In this document: in pieces, positions 49,601 to 60,200 of the stretch
Layout of the letters: every line of letters starts with the position of its first letter
Numbering within the stretch: position 1 is the first letter of the stretch
Assembly: GCA_037577475.1 (NCBI GenBank)
Contig: CM075203.1
Span: forward strand, 5,473,501-5,537,500
From: Chaunax sp. Z400
Lineage: Eukaryota; Chordata; Actinopteri; Lophiiformes; Chaunacidae
Length of the DNA stretch: 64,000 nucleotides
Reading direction: 5' to 3'
Program-made: the position numbers and the translations under genes
The notes under the pieces: generated by a model
Databases searched by the model: none
What the model was told of the DNA's origin: nothing
The model's input: only the letters and a program-made list of their open reading frames with translations

Positions 49601-50160
49601 CACAGAAGATACAGTTTCATATATGTTTTAAATGTTAAAATGATCAAATAATAATAATAATAATCAACATAAACACAAGAAAAGCAGCCATTCTGTAAAG
49701 GACCTACTTAACTAGCTATACTAATTGCCACAGCTGGTTGTGTTACAAGAAAATTAAAGTTTAAAGTTTATTAAGTTTTAACGCAATATAATAAATGACT
49801 TACATGAATCTGCATAATGAAATTGACAAATGCAACCTTGCAAGAAAAAAAAACTTCAGATAAAATAACAAAACGGGCTAATTGGCATTTAAAACGTTAA
49901 GCAACGTAAAAAATGTTAGCAAGCTAACATAAAAAAAAATTGTCAGCCTAATATAGTGTTAGCTATATACTGAACAAGAAACCTTACTTACCAGTTATTC
50001 TTTTATCTTTGAACTTTCCACTACATTTTGATAAGCTATTGAGGTGATCTTTGTTTCCTTTATTGAGATTAATTAAGAAATCTGAGAGCAGGTCAGAAGA
50101 GGCTGATCTAAACTTAAAACGAAGACTTTGGCTTGGAGAAGAAAATAAAGTTCTCGCCAT
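46527..50160 (-). CDS. cntd1: cyclin N-terminal domain-containing protein 1 (7 exons)
   Basis: The exons in transcript order are 50160-49992, 48867-48792, 48700-48529, 48434-48272, 48136-47992, 47103-47007 and 46631-46527. All junctions are GT/AG and the phases agree, giving 927 coding bases and 308 residues (mammalian CNTD1 is about 330). The cyclin-like region spans roughly residues 55-200 and keeps family signatures: the AIELFQRFMVK helix, SCLQLASKLS, then VLESELMVLKGLEFRLNVPNPLSYVE. The C-terminal part holds KFVTVTEDYMLLGVGVIA and GELSHITG, also typical of CNTD1. CNTD1 is a meiotic cyclin-like protein, homologous to worm COSA-1, that helps designate and mature crossovers. The gene is head to head with coa3, as in mammals. 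The start is the first ATG after the shared promoter. Confidence 0.93.
47007..47103 (-). CDS. cntd1: cntd1 exon 6
   Basis: Residues 242-274, reading REKFVTVTEDYMLLGVGVIA and onward to a KWEQ end. The hydrophobic helix aligns with the C-terminal cyclin-like part of CNTD1. The donor GTGAAA is slightly weak. Confidence 0.9.
47992..48136 (-). CDS. cntd1: cntd1 exon 5
   Basis: Residues 194-241, including CLYRLCHHVLQFVSLQ and the IFDSLL helix. The acceptor is CTGTTGTAG and the donor CAGAG then GTAACT. Confidence 0.9.
48272..48434 (-). CDS. cntd1: cntd1 exon 4
   Basis: Residues 140-193, with ESELMVLKGLEFRLNVPNPL followed by SYVEILLEVL, the end of the cyclin N-box. The acceptor is TTTTCTAG and the donor CTTG then GTAAGA. 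Confidence 0.93.
48529..48700 (-). CDS. cntd1: cntd1 exon 3
   Basis: Residues 82-139. It starts RFMVKHLTGL and contains the hallmark SCLQLASKLS helix of the cyclin box. The donor GTGAGT follows a CAT codon, so it ends in phase 0. Confidence 0.93.
48792..48867 (-). CDS. cntd1: cntd1 exon 2
   Basis: Residues 57-81, beginning EYIFLMAKELKL and ending GYHAIELFQ. This is the start of the cyclin fold. The acceptor is TGTAACAG and the donor CAAAG then GTAAGA. The first codon is completed from exon 1 (G plus AG). Confidence 0.92.
49992..50160 (-). CDS. cntd1: cntd1 exon 1
   Basis: Carries the start codon (50158-50160) and residues 1-56 plus one base. The donor is AACTG followed by GTAAGT. The encoded N-terminus is Ser-rich and shorter than in mammals; homology begins near DFLINLNKGNKDHL. 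Confidence 0.88.
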
Positions 50161-50564
50161 TTACACTGACTGAACTGACTTCAGTACGCACAACTTTTAC
50201 ATTCACAAACCACCAGGTCTATAATTGGGTATTTGTTCACATTTTAAAAAATAAATTGGAAAACTATAAATAAACTGTGCCTGAGGTTTATATTTTCCGG
50301 AAGATGGCGCTATTTCCGCTGATGTCACCCCAGAACTGGTTTAACGTCTCATAGTAGGAACCATTATTGCAATGGGGGCTCATTTAGATGTTGCACAATT
50401 TTGTTTCATTCCCCACAGTGCTTGTTGGCGCTCGTAGCGCTCGGCGCAGATCTCACAACAAATTGATGGGCTACTACCGACGCCCCCAGGTCAGCAGTTC
50501 GTTTGAAATACAGCTGTGCGCAGGACTGTTGCGGAACAACCTTTCACCCATACAGACTGCAAGA
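50161..50564. promoter_or_regulatory. bidirectional cntd1/coa3 promoter
   Basis: The 404 bases separate the two divergent start codons and must hold both transcription starts. CCGGAAG (50297-50303) is an ETS-type site. It overlaps AAGATGGCG (50301-50309), a YY1-type site. Both are typical of TATA-less housekeeping and nuclear-encoded mitochondrial promoters, which suits coa3. The start sites themselves are not visible. Confidence 0.7.
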
Positions 50565-50760
50565 ATGGCCGACAAGGTGCCAAAGGAGTCCAATGCTCGC
50601 GTTGCAACCAGGATAAACCCGGATAAAGAGGGTCTTTCTCCAGAACAGATGCATTTCATCCGACAGGTAGAGCTTGAACAGTGGAAGAGGAAGACACAGA
50701 AGCTGCGGACACGAAATGTAGTGACGGGACTCGCCATTGGAGCACTCGTTCTGGGAATTT
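50565..50760 (+). CDS. coa3: coa3 exon 1
   Basis: Residues 1-65 and one base. It includes the conserved N-terminal domain and most of the membrane helix. The donor is GGAATTT followed by GTATCC. Reading through the donor gives a false end (CILAKRTNFNTR). Confidence 0.95.
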
Positions 50761-51867
50761 GTATCCTTGCCAAGCGCACTAACTTCAACACAAGGTGAAA
50801 TATGTAATGTTAGCTTAGCATGCTAAAGTTAATGCGGAGTTACCTTTTGTTAGATAACTCAAACCCTAGTTTATCTCATGTTGTCGCGTGTTGAAGCTTT
50901 ACTGACTGTACTATTATTGAATCGGTCGGTGGATAACATTAGCTTAAAGTTTCCAGTGTATTTGATGCTAACATGACACTTAGCTCATAGATGGTTAGCT
51001 CTGACGTATATTTCTATGTACCATTAACAATAAAGTTGGCTTGAAATGCATTAGCAAAGCTACATAACATAGCTTTAATGCTATCTTTCTATGACCCATG
51101 GTAATAAGCATCCAGCCCAATTGTTGTTGTTTTTAAAATTATGATATGTTATTAAAAGATACCCACATATAGACTTATTTATTCTGGAGACAGGAAAATG
51201 TCAGGAAAATTGATGAAAAGTAAAAAAAAATTAACAAGTAATTTAAAAAGTAAAGTACAGTAGTTAGGCTTAGCAGTCTCTCTAATTTTAATTTTAATTT
51301 TATTAACTCAGAATTAAGTATGCCAAGTTAATTTTAACCTACCGTTTCATGATTTGTGTCCCATAATTATTTTTGATTTTCATCATGCAATTCATGTTTA
51401 TTTCTAGAGTGAAATTGGCCTCTATATTTACACCGTTAATGTAAAATATGGGTTTTAGATATTCAAAAATCACTAACACAATTCATCTGAATTGCACAAC
51501 AGCTTTGAGAATGAGTAAAGATAAAACAACACCTGCATATACTGCATTAGATTCAGCCAGATGTGGAAGGCAACTGAATGTATAAGATTGGAATCTTGAT
51601 GTTTTAATGGACAAAGACAACCACAGTGTGTTCACACAGACAGTTAAATGTTCTCTGTTTTCAATCAGTTGGATACAAATGGCTGACTGAGAAACTACTT
51701 GCATCACTCTCTTGTCATGAAATATTTGCTATATTTTCCTTGACCACTTGCTTCCCTTGCTAGACAGCTACACATTTTACTCAGTCTCCCAAGAGCGGAT
51801 CATGGATGAAATAGATGAGGAGGCCAAGCGTGCGAGAATGCAGGGACCAAGGACCGGTGCCAACTGA
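50565..51867 (+). CDS. coa3: cytochrome c oxidase assembly factor 3 (2 exons)
   Basis: Exon 1 is 50565-50760 and exon 2 is 51764-51867, joined at ATT T / AC AGC in phase 1. Together they give 300 bases and 99 residues (human COA3 is 106). COA3 (CCDC56/MITRAC12) is a small inner-mitochondrial-membrane protein that holds newly made COX1 during complex IV assembly. The signatures are a matrix-side RINPDKEGLSPEQMHFIRQ segment, ELEQWKRK, the RTRN border, a single membrane helix at about residues 52-73 (VVTGLAIGALVLGI then YSYTFYSV) and the tail SQERIMDEIDEEAKRAR. The chosen ATG has a strong context (A at -3, G at +4) and matches the family start. An in-frame upstream extension is open back to 50388. 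Confidence 0.96.
50761..51763 (+). other. coa3: coa3 intron 1
   Basis: An AT-rich 1003-base intron with GT and a pyrimidine-rich TTGCTTCCCTTGCTAG acceptor. It contains no other feature I can support. Confidence 0.85.
51764..51867 (+). CDS. coa3: coa3 exon 2 (terminal)
   Basis: Residues 66-99, reading YSYTFYSVSQERIMDEIDEE and onward to a GPRTGAN end, then TGA at 51865-51867. YTFYS-SQER is the family hallmark. The exon is too short to appear as a long frame and was found by homology. Confidence 0.95.
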
Positions 51868-52057
51868 GATGCATGTATTGCCTGCCTATTGTTGGACTAT
51901 GTGTCTGTCATGCACTTCAGTGAGAAGGGACTTATGTGGATACTGATTCCACTGATTTGTATTCCATCATTGGTTGTTGTTTTTCCTGTTGAGATAGCAC
52001 TGGACTTTGCTTTTCTTTTTTTGGGTTGTGAAGAGTGATTGTGTGGTTCTGCTGCTC

Positions 52058-52063
52058 ATTAAA
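52058..52063 (+). terminator. coa3: coa3 polyadenylation signal
   Basis: ATTAAA lies 190 bases after the coa3 stop, followed by GT/T-rich sequence. No AATAAA is seen closer. Confidence 0.55.
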
Positions 52064-54224
52064 ACTAGACTTGTCTTCATTTCGATTACATTTGTATGTC
52101 AATGAAAAGGACTCAATCCACTGACCTTAACATGACCTTTCATACTAAGAATATCCCGGCTGTAGCGTAATTACAACCCTTGTTAGCCAAATTTCCAACC
52201 CTGATGATGTGCTAGTGTGAGGGTCATAACCTACATTTCAGTCAGCTGATGTTATATCTACAGTGGCCTTTAACAGCAGAGAATGGCAATAACACTACTG
52301 AAATGACACACAGATCAACCTGTTGAAACATATTTATGCCGATAAAAGTGATGATTTGTAAAATATGAATCTAATGTAATTGATTTTTTTTTTTTTTACA
52401 CAATTATGTCTCTGGAACAATGTTTGCTCAAGATAAAGACACTGGGTGAAACAGTAAAGATGACAAAAGAGCCGTGGTATTTACAACTGTATTTATTTCT
52501 GTCAAAATTTAATACATGGAGTCTGATCTTGCTACCAAATCTTCAGAGCAAAAGTATAAAATAAGACATCGAAAGGGAAAGGCACAGATTCAGCATGGCA
52601 GAACAGCAGCAGCTTCAGAAAGCAATACCATTATATTACATTCAACATTTTGAAATGGAACGTCTTTGAATATTATGAACTTTGGAAAATCTTTAGGAGT
52701 TCCACTGCCAGGAAAATTCAGTGTGTTGTGAATATTTCATAAGGCAACAGCTACACATTCACAGCTTGGACTGATTTCTCTACATCCCACAATGTGGTAA
52801 CGACTTAAACCTGTGGGAGGGTAGATCATCTCCACTGTGATCCAATAGGAAATAATGATCAAGCATAAAGTAGAGAATATTCTCAACCTCCCTGATGGAA
52901 AAATGACAGGAAGTGTATCAGCTCTTCTTCGAGTGAACAGTTTTACCAGCAAGTGTTACATGATTGAGAACTAAAGTACAATTTACTAAAGTGCACAAGG
53001 TGCTTGATCTATGGAACAAGCGACATAATCAGATTTTTGCTTCAGCAAGATTTAAGGTTTTGTTTACTCATAACTTGTAAACATGATCTATAAATGCACA
53101 CTTCTATGTACACATGTACAATCAACAGAGAAAACAGTAGATTTTTTCACAACTAGTCAATACGAAGAAAGAATTCTCTTTAAAATCAGCTATAGTGTTT
53201 GACAAACCGATTCTTTCTGCTCAAGCAGGTTGCATGCCAACGTTTAAAACAGTCCCAACTTTTTTTCCTTCTGAAACATTAAAATCTTCGTACGCATGTG
53301 TTGATAGAACTGAAATCTCCGTTTTGCACTTATGCATAATGTGAAAAATCATTTTGACTAGATCTAAAAAGAAAACAAAATGTCAGGAGTCTGGAGAATG
53401 TATGCCATCCTATCAGGTGTCAAAATCACTCAAGCAACCGAAGATGTACTAGAACAAAATGTTTCATAATATGAACAAATCAAACTGTACGACAAATCTA
53501 CATTGCTCTCATCAGCCCCTGCACGCAATACTCAGTGTGTGAGTGTATTCATCAGCAGGTACTGAAAAATGCAAAACTACAGCAAATGATTTGCAAGATT
53601 ATCTGCAGTGTTGTTGTTTTTTGTGTGTGTATGGCAACTATGCTTCAGGAAAGGGTCGGAGCCTTGTTGCTGTTCACATGACTGTGCTCAGATTGATTAA
53701 TGGCAGTGAATTAGACCAGCAGGAGAACAGCAACTGTCATCAGTCTTGGTCAAAGTCATATAAGTGCCGCTGTAGCTCAAAACTCTACAGCACTTTGTAC
53801 CGTCACTTGACTGCGTCGATGCTTAAAAACTCGCTCAGAGAAACAACCCGTGGCGTTTCGCTGAACACTAGACTGAAGTTGTTTCATTCTGAACTTTTGA
53901 GTCCGACCGTTTATTTACAAGAGAGAGCAAAAATGAACTCATTTTTAACAAGAAACAGATCGGTAAATATTCTGTGCTTAAGCTGTAAATTCATCAGCCG
54001 CGATGAAGGGCAGAAAACTGAAAGAGTTCTTGTGTAAATCCAGGTTTATTGACGACAGTTTCTATGCATGTTGAGGTAAAAGACCAATGGCAGAGGGAAG
54101 CGGTCTGCTGATCGGTGTGTCAGTGAAAAGAGTTGAAGCGATCCACCTGGATGGGTTTTTGACCTCTGCAGTTGCGCTTCAGATGAGGTAGTCCAGATAT
54201 ACAGCATGCTTGGCTGAAAGTTTC
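52064..54224 (-). other. coa3/wnk4 tail-to-tail region, incl. wnk4 3' UTR
   Basis: wnk4 transcribes into this stretch from the right and coa3 ends at its left edge. Minus-strand AATAAA hexamers at 54045-54050, 53910-53915 and 52492-52497 give possible wnk4 3' UTRs of about 0.2, 0.3 or 1.75 kb. A 164-codon plus-strand frame (53543-54037) starts at GTG and lacks domain features, so I treat it as chance. Confidence 0.6.
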
Positions 54225-54227
54225 TTA
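54225..54227 (-). CDS. wnk4: wnk4 stop codon at the first three bases of the last exon
   Basis: The acceptor CTTCCCTAG is followed immediately by TAA, so the final exon contributes only the stop codon and 3' UTR. The resulting end, ...DISRM, matches the mammalian WNK4 end (...DIGRM). Confidence 0.85.
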   Translation of the reverse strand, partial: 

Positions 54228-57200
54228 CTAGGGAAGTTAGGGAAGAAATAGGTCAGAGCAACGCCTCCTTTTGTCTGTTTTAACTAGGAGAATAATAGTC
54301 ATATGAATGTGTTAATTGTTAACTCACCATTCTACTAATGTCAGTGGAAAAGGTGACACCTTTGTTTGGTTTATCCTGGGAGCCGCTGCTGCTGCCACCG
54401 AGGGAGTTTCTCCGAATGATGCCTGGGAAAACAAACACACATTCACACGGGTCATAATTGATGATTTCCTTTTTAGTACAACACAATAAAGGAAAATTAG
54501 AACACGTAACAAATCCTCTCTCCCTCCCCTCCCCATCATACGCAAAATCGCATCTAATGAGAAAAAAAACGAGAAAAACTGTTTACCACAGTGATACAAA
54601 TTATTGTATATTACATAAAGTACAACCAAAGTAAAAATAAATAGACAAATAGGCTATATTAAAAAATAGTAATAATAAAAAATTAATAAAAAAGAAGATA
54701 AAATAAATAGTAATAACAAAAATTGAATAAATAAAATAAATTTATAAAAAATGGTCTTGGTCTTATTTTACTTACATTATTTGCCTATAACCGCCTAGTG
54801 AATTAGGAGTCAACGCTAACTAATATCGGCGCGTGTGAGAGGATCATCCTTAGGGTAATATAAATCGATCTCTGCTACTCAATAATTGATGATTTTCTAA
54901 TTCAAAAGAAACGTGGATATTCTTCCTCACCCTGGATGGGCAACATGTCCAGCCGCTGCAGGCTGTTCCTGCGGGACGAGGGGAAACCATTCCCTTTGGA
55001 CAGGCGGCGCTGCCGACTGGACAGCATGGCAGCAGGGGAAACGATGCCTGCAGGGGGAACCTTCCCCATCTTCTCATACAAGTCCTCGATCTCTCTCTTC
55101 TGGGCAGCCTGGAGGGCCTGAACCTCTGTCAGATGTCTGACGAGGGACAAAAAATAAAGTGGTTAAAGGCTCTTTTTTTGTTGTTGTTGTTGTTGCTGCT
55201 TTGGCATCAATGAAACATGCGTGACAAAAAGAATTTGCCTACTGTTGTCCTTGAAACATTTTAACTTGTGAGTTTGATTAGATTAAAGCCTTAAAAAAGT
55301 TCATGATGATTGAAGCATTTTTACAAGGTTTAATTTTACTTGGGTTGAGTTTTAAAGTTTAGTTTTTTCGAATCAATCTTATTATACGGATATAATACGG
55401 ATGATAATTCTACAAGCTTTTAGATAATTGTGAAATCCTTTGAAGTCATTTGTAAAGTGAAAATCCAAAACATTTGCTGGATCCAGCTTCTGAAATGTGA
55501 GGATTTGTTGCTTTTCTCTGATGTTTTTATAATGCTTTTATCTTTCGGCTATGGACTATTTGTTCAGAACCAGTAATGTGAAGACAACAACTTTTCATTC
55601 TCTTTTCATTTTCAAAAGCTGTCTTGTCCTCAGTTGCCATTAAAATACTGTTATGGAACCTATTTTCTGTCTTTTGGGCATCTTCACTGGTGTCCTTACT
55701 TCTCTCTGAGCTCCTGCAGCTCTTCCAGCATGTCTTCGTCATTGCTGTCTGAGTCATCGCTGCTTAGGTAGGGAGTGTTGCGGTTGTAAGTCATCATCCA
55801 TAAATGATGAAGGGCGTTGCTGTACTGTGGGCTGCCGGCCGCTCCGTCCCACATCCTCCCCTCCGTCTCTGCAGCCGTCACCGAGAGCCCGCTGTCCGCA
55901 GACGTTCCCATCAAGCTCAGGCTGTACGCTCTCCTCCGGCTCCTCTTCCTCGTCCTCTGTCGTTCCCCAACAATCTCTTCCTCCCCGTCCTCCTCTTCTT
56001 CCTCCTCCTCCTCTTCGTCTCTGTCCTGCTGCTGCTCTTGGCTCCCAGTCCATCCCACTTGCACCTCGACTTCCTGGACTGTTGATCCTCTGTGGGGATG
56101 CAGCTGAGGAGGGGACATGGTGAGGGAGGTGGCCAGGCTCGTCTCAGACTCAACCTGCCCCTCGGTGCTGCTCTCTGATGAGGTGCTGCTGCCGTTTGCT
56201 GGCTTTGGAGCAGCAGGTACAGCAACTACTGGCACAGGAGGCACATGGATGTCCATGCTGGGTGTCACCTGGAATCTCCCAACAGTGACTGGTGCAAACT
56301 GGACTTCTGTAACACAGAAGAAGAGAACATGTTTAGTACTTTTAACCCTGCTGTTTTATCTGGATGGCCTCTTTATATGAGTGACAGCCATTCATTGGCT
56401 AAAAAGAAGTAATTGTGTAATCTGAGCTGATTTTTGTCTTATGCACAATGTACAATGCAATCATTGGTGGTGATACTTCAGTGCTGATTTTAGCCAAACG
56501 CTAAAGTTTGGTTTTAAACACTGCAAAGCTTCCAGAGTCTCTAATATTTGTCGGGACTGGAATTCCACTTCCTCACTACTTTAACCATGACAGCAGATTG
56601 ACCAAAGGTTGTCTTTCTGAACTGTGGTACCCAACCACCCCTAGCAGATGTTCTAGTCCTCGAAAACAAATTCAATAAAAAGATATTCTGCTAACTGGTA
56701 TGCATATAGTAATGACATTTGTATGCATAACTGCTTTGCTAATCATTTTAACATTCCTAAATAGTTTTGGAGCAGAATTATCAGTAGATAAAATAAAAAA
56801 AAACTCAACAAGTCATATTAGAGTCAATCATAAATTTATTCTTTTTAATTGTTTATGCCTTCAGGAAGTATTTCCTCTGTGTGGGCAGTTCATAAGTTTC
56901 TGATTTTCCACATTTCCACATAGCTCTCTTTGTCTAAGAATCAGTCCAGTTGACGTTAATCAGGAGGCTCTGGTTGTGGTGCTAATTCTGGGATTATGTT
57001 CATCAAACTTGCCTAACATGTTGTGGCATTTCTAAAATAAATTCCAGCCAGAGAATGACATATTGTTGTATCAGCTGTTTTACCCAATAGAAGAGGAAAT
57101 TAATTATCAGAATACCTCAGAAACAAATCTTCATCCTCCCGTTGTAGTTCACAACAGTCTCTGTAGATTTGTTCTGAGGTGCATGCATATGCAATGCATT

Positions 57201-60200
57201 TTCTTTAACCATCCCTATTATTGAAAACAGTTTTTTTTCCTACTGATTATCTATTTTTCTTCTTTCATAGAACTTGTGAAGAAACAGGGCAACATGTCTT
57301 TATATTTACAGCTCCATCTGACTGGAACAGCTCGACCACTTCAATTAAATCTCACTGATTTCTAGTAAACTTCCTGGTGATCATTTTTAATTCTAATGTG
57401 CATGTATGCGTAGCTTTGCATGGGTATGTGTACATATTTGTATATGTGGAGTCAGTGGGTGTGGGAGAGGTCTTATCTGAATGTGTGAGGACATTTGTGT
57501 TGTGTTTAAGGACTCCCTTGAGAGCAAACGGCTCATCTCAAAGGGTTCATCCCTATAAAAATGTGACTACTGGTGACGCAAACAGCTCAAGTCACTGTAC
57601 GTCCTCACATTTTTCGGTGGTTTAAAACCCTGCAGTGCCTCAGTTCTCCCACTAGGTGTCCTTACAGCAAACAGAAAGCATCCCAGTCAGAGCCAGCCCA
57701 AACAGAGGGTCTCTGTTGAATGCAGGCTTCTGAGGAAGGTATAAATACTAACAGGTGTGGATATGGGAGGAGAGGCCTGTAATGAGCGCTGCTGCTTGCT
57801 GATTGGTCCAACTGGTGGGTAGTACTGCAATCACACCTACATTTGTATTTGTTTCAAATGGAACATTATATCCAGCCTGGTGGTTACGCAATGGCTCCGG
57901 AGGCACCACTAATGGATGATAATGTCACCAAGGAAACAGCGGAGAGAGAGAGAGAGGGAACTGAAAACGACTCAAGAGGCAAATCTGGCGTAAAAAGACA
58001 CCAGTCTGTATTTTGTTTTATTTGTTTATTTTACATCATGAAATGAGCAGCGGGGGAAAAATTGGGGGGCGGGCTGTGGGTGCATTTATGTGTGTGTGTG
58101 TACAAGCATGTTTGTGCATTTGTTTGGGGTGCAAACACAAACGTCATACAGTATGTCTTTTTCCAGCTCTCCCAGTCCCTGACTAATAACATACGACACA
58201 TAAGGTGTTTATGATCCAGAGACGGAGGAGGAACAGTTTCAGGAACATGAGAAGAATTTCACAGAATTTCTTACCGGAGTCGGTGGAAGAGGCTTGTGGT
58301 TTAGGGCTACTGGCGTTCATCTCGGGTACAGCGGGGTACAAATGAGGGCTGAGGGACGATAACTGCACAGCAAGTATAAACACCATTAGCATCACAGCAA
58401 CAGCCAATAGACATTGAGTACAGTTTATTTGTCACTGTTGTTCTATTGCTTATTGCAAGCCACCAACTCAGTTTTTTTTTTAGAATCACAGAACTCCCTA
58501 AAGCTTGCTTGGATAAAATGATCCAAAAATCCTCACAGTGCAGTGCACAATTTTAAAATGAAAATGTAAGGGACTAATAATCAGCATTCTGTGTATCCCT
58601 ATTTTTTTTTAAAAATTAATCACAGAAAAAAATAGTCACAAAATAGTGATAGTGAAAGAAAGCCATCCCTTTTCCCCAGACTCTGTCCCACTAACAGTCA
58701 TAAATCCAAATATATTCAGTTTATAATCCTATAGAATAAATAACGACATTTAAAAAGGTCAAACTGATAAATATCTGGCAAATGACAAAACTACTGAAGG
58801 TGACTCACAGTGCTTTCTGTGCTCTCTGGGAGTGATGGGAAAAACTCTGATGAAGAGTTTGAACTGGAGACTTCTGATCTGAGATCAGCCCGGCCAGGGT
58901 CCTCTGTTGCATGCAGGGGCACATAGTTGTGGAGACTGTCCTCTTGGGTCAGGATTAGGGGACTGGAAAGTCCAACGGGCTGCAAAGGCTCCTGAGGAAC
59001 CGGTGGAGGAGTGGACGGCATAGAGGGGGGAGAAACGGGATGAAACCAGCTGGGGTGAGTGCTCTGTGGGAAACTATCCATTTGAGGCATACCCTCAGGG
59101 CTGTGGTAGATGTTGTTCTGTGCTGGGATGCCCGCTGTGGGGTAAGGGACCTCTGCTGGTGCGGTCTGGTAATGTGGGTAGAGAGAGGGGTAACCTGATT
59201 GTGGGGCCATGTGAGCGGGTAGCTGGGGGTGAAAGCCTGGAAAAGAGGGCATCCCTTGGGTGGGGAGGCTTGCAGGAGGGATGAAAGACTGGGCCATGCT
59301 CATGGCCATGGAGATGACATTAGCTAAAGAAAACAGGGGCTGTGTGTGGGGGGGCCACATGTTGGGATGCTGAGTGGCAGGTGGGGACATGGTGACGCTC
59401 TCGTTGCTGCCAGGGCTTGGGGTTTCATTCAGAGGTCTTGGGGAACTTGGGGCTGGTGAGGGGACAGAAGGGAAGGTGGGGTTACTGGCTACACGTTGGA
59501 GGGGAGGATGGTGGGCTGGCCTGGGGGAACCCGGAGTGCCTGGGTATGGGAAGTGACTGTGGCCTATGTAGGGTAAGTGGTAGTTCTGGTAGCTCTGATG
59601 GTGGGGCAGCAGGGAGGCAGGGTTGTGGAGGTAGTGCTGATAATGGAGGGGCGACGCTAGAAGACGAAGAATAAAAGCAGTTTTAATTTTTCACGTATAC
59701 GCTATGCAAGAAAAAAAAAAGGTACCAAACAGTAAAAGGTTTGTTAACTTCTACATTTAACTTGTACATCAGCCTTGCAAGTGTAAATTCTGCGCAGTTG
59801 CAGTGGAATATTAGACGGAGTTGATCCAGAGAGACAAGTCGGATCACTCATCCATCCTCTAAATTCTTCCTTCGCCTCCCTTCCAAGACATACGCCACGT
59901 GGCGCAAAAAATATTTCCTGGACTTTCAAGTAGTGGGTTTCCATTACGAAGAGAGACATTTGTTTAAAGTGGTATCTGACTGTAATTGCATTCGTAAGCT
60001 GGAGCAGTTGCACCCCGGGCTGACATGGCTGTGAGGGATTCACCGTCAATGGAGCGAGTGAAGCTTTTATGTCTGGCGTTTTGGAGGAGTTTAAATGGAA
60101 CACATGTGTATGCACACACTTCTAGGGTCTGATTGTGAGATTAAAGTAATCAGGATTTCCACACTACTCCTTGGGGAATAATTCAGGATCCCAATACCCT

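Noticed and set aside
53543..54037. 164-codon plus-strand frame, the longest unspliced single frame apart from the wnk4 exons
   Set aside because: It starts at GTG, lies opposite the wnk4 3' UTR, and has no domain, signal or splice support. Its composition is AT-rich like UTR.
55804..56123. Overlapping plus-strand Ser/Leu/Pro-rich frames
   Set aside because: They are antisense shadows of the wnk4 acidic and Ser-rich exon, which has clear homology and splice sites on the minus strand.
58790..58808. Read-through of the large wnk4 exon to a nearby stop (ending SHLQ)
   Set aside because: A GTGAGT donor precedes it, and the next exon continues in phase to the conserved RFQV motif.
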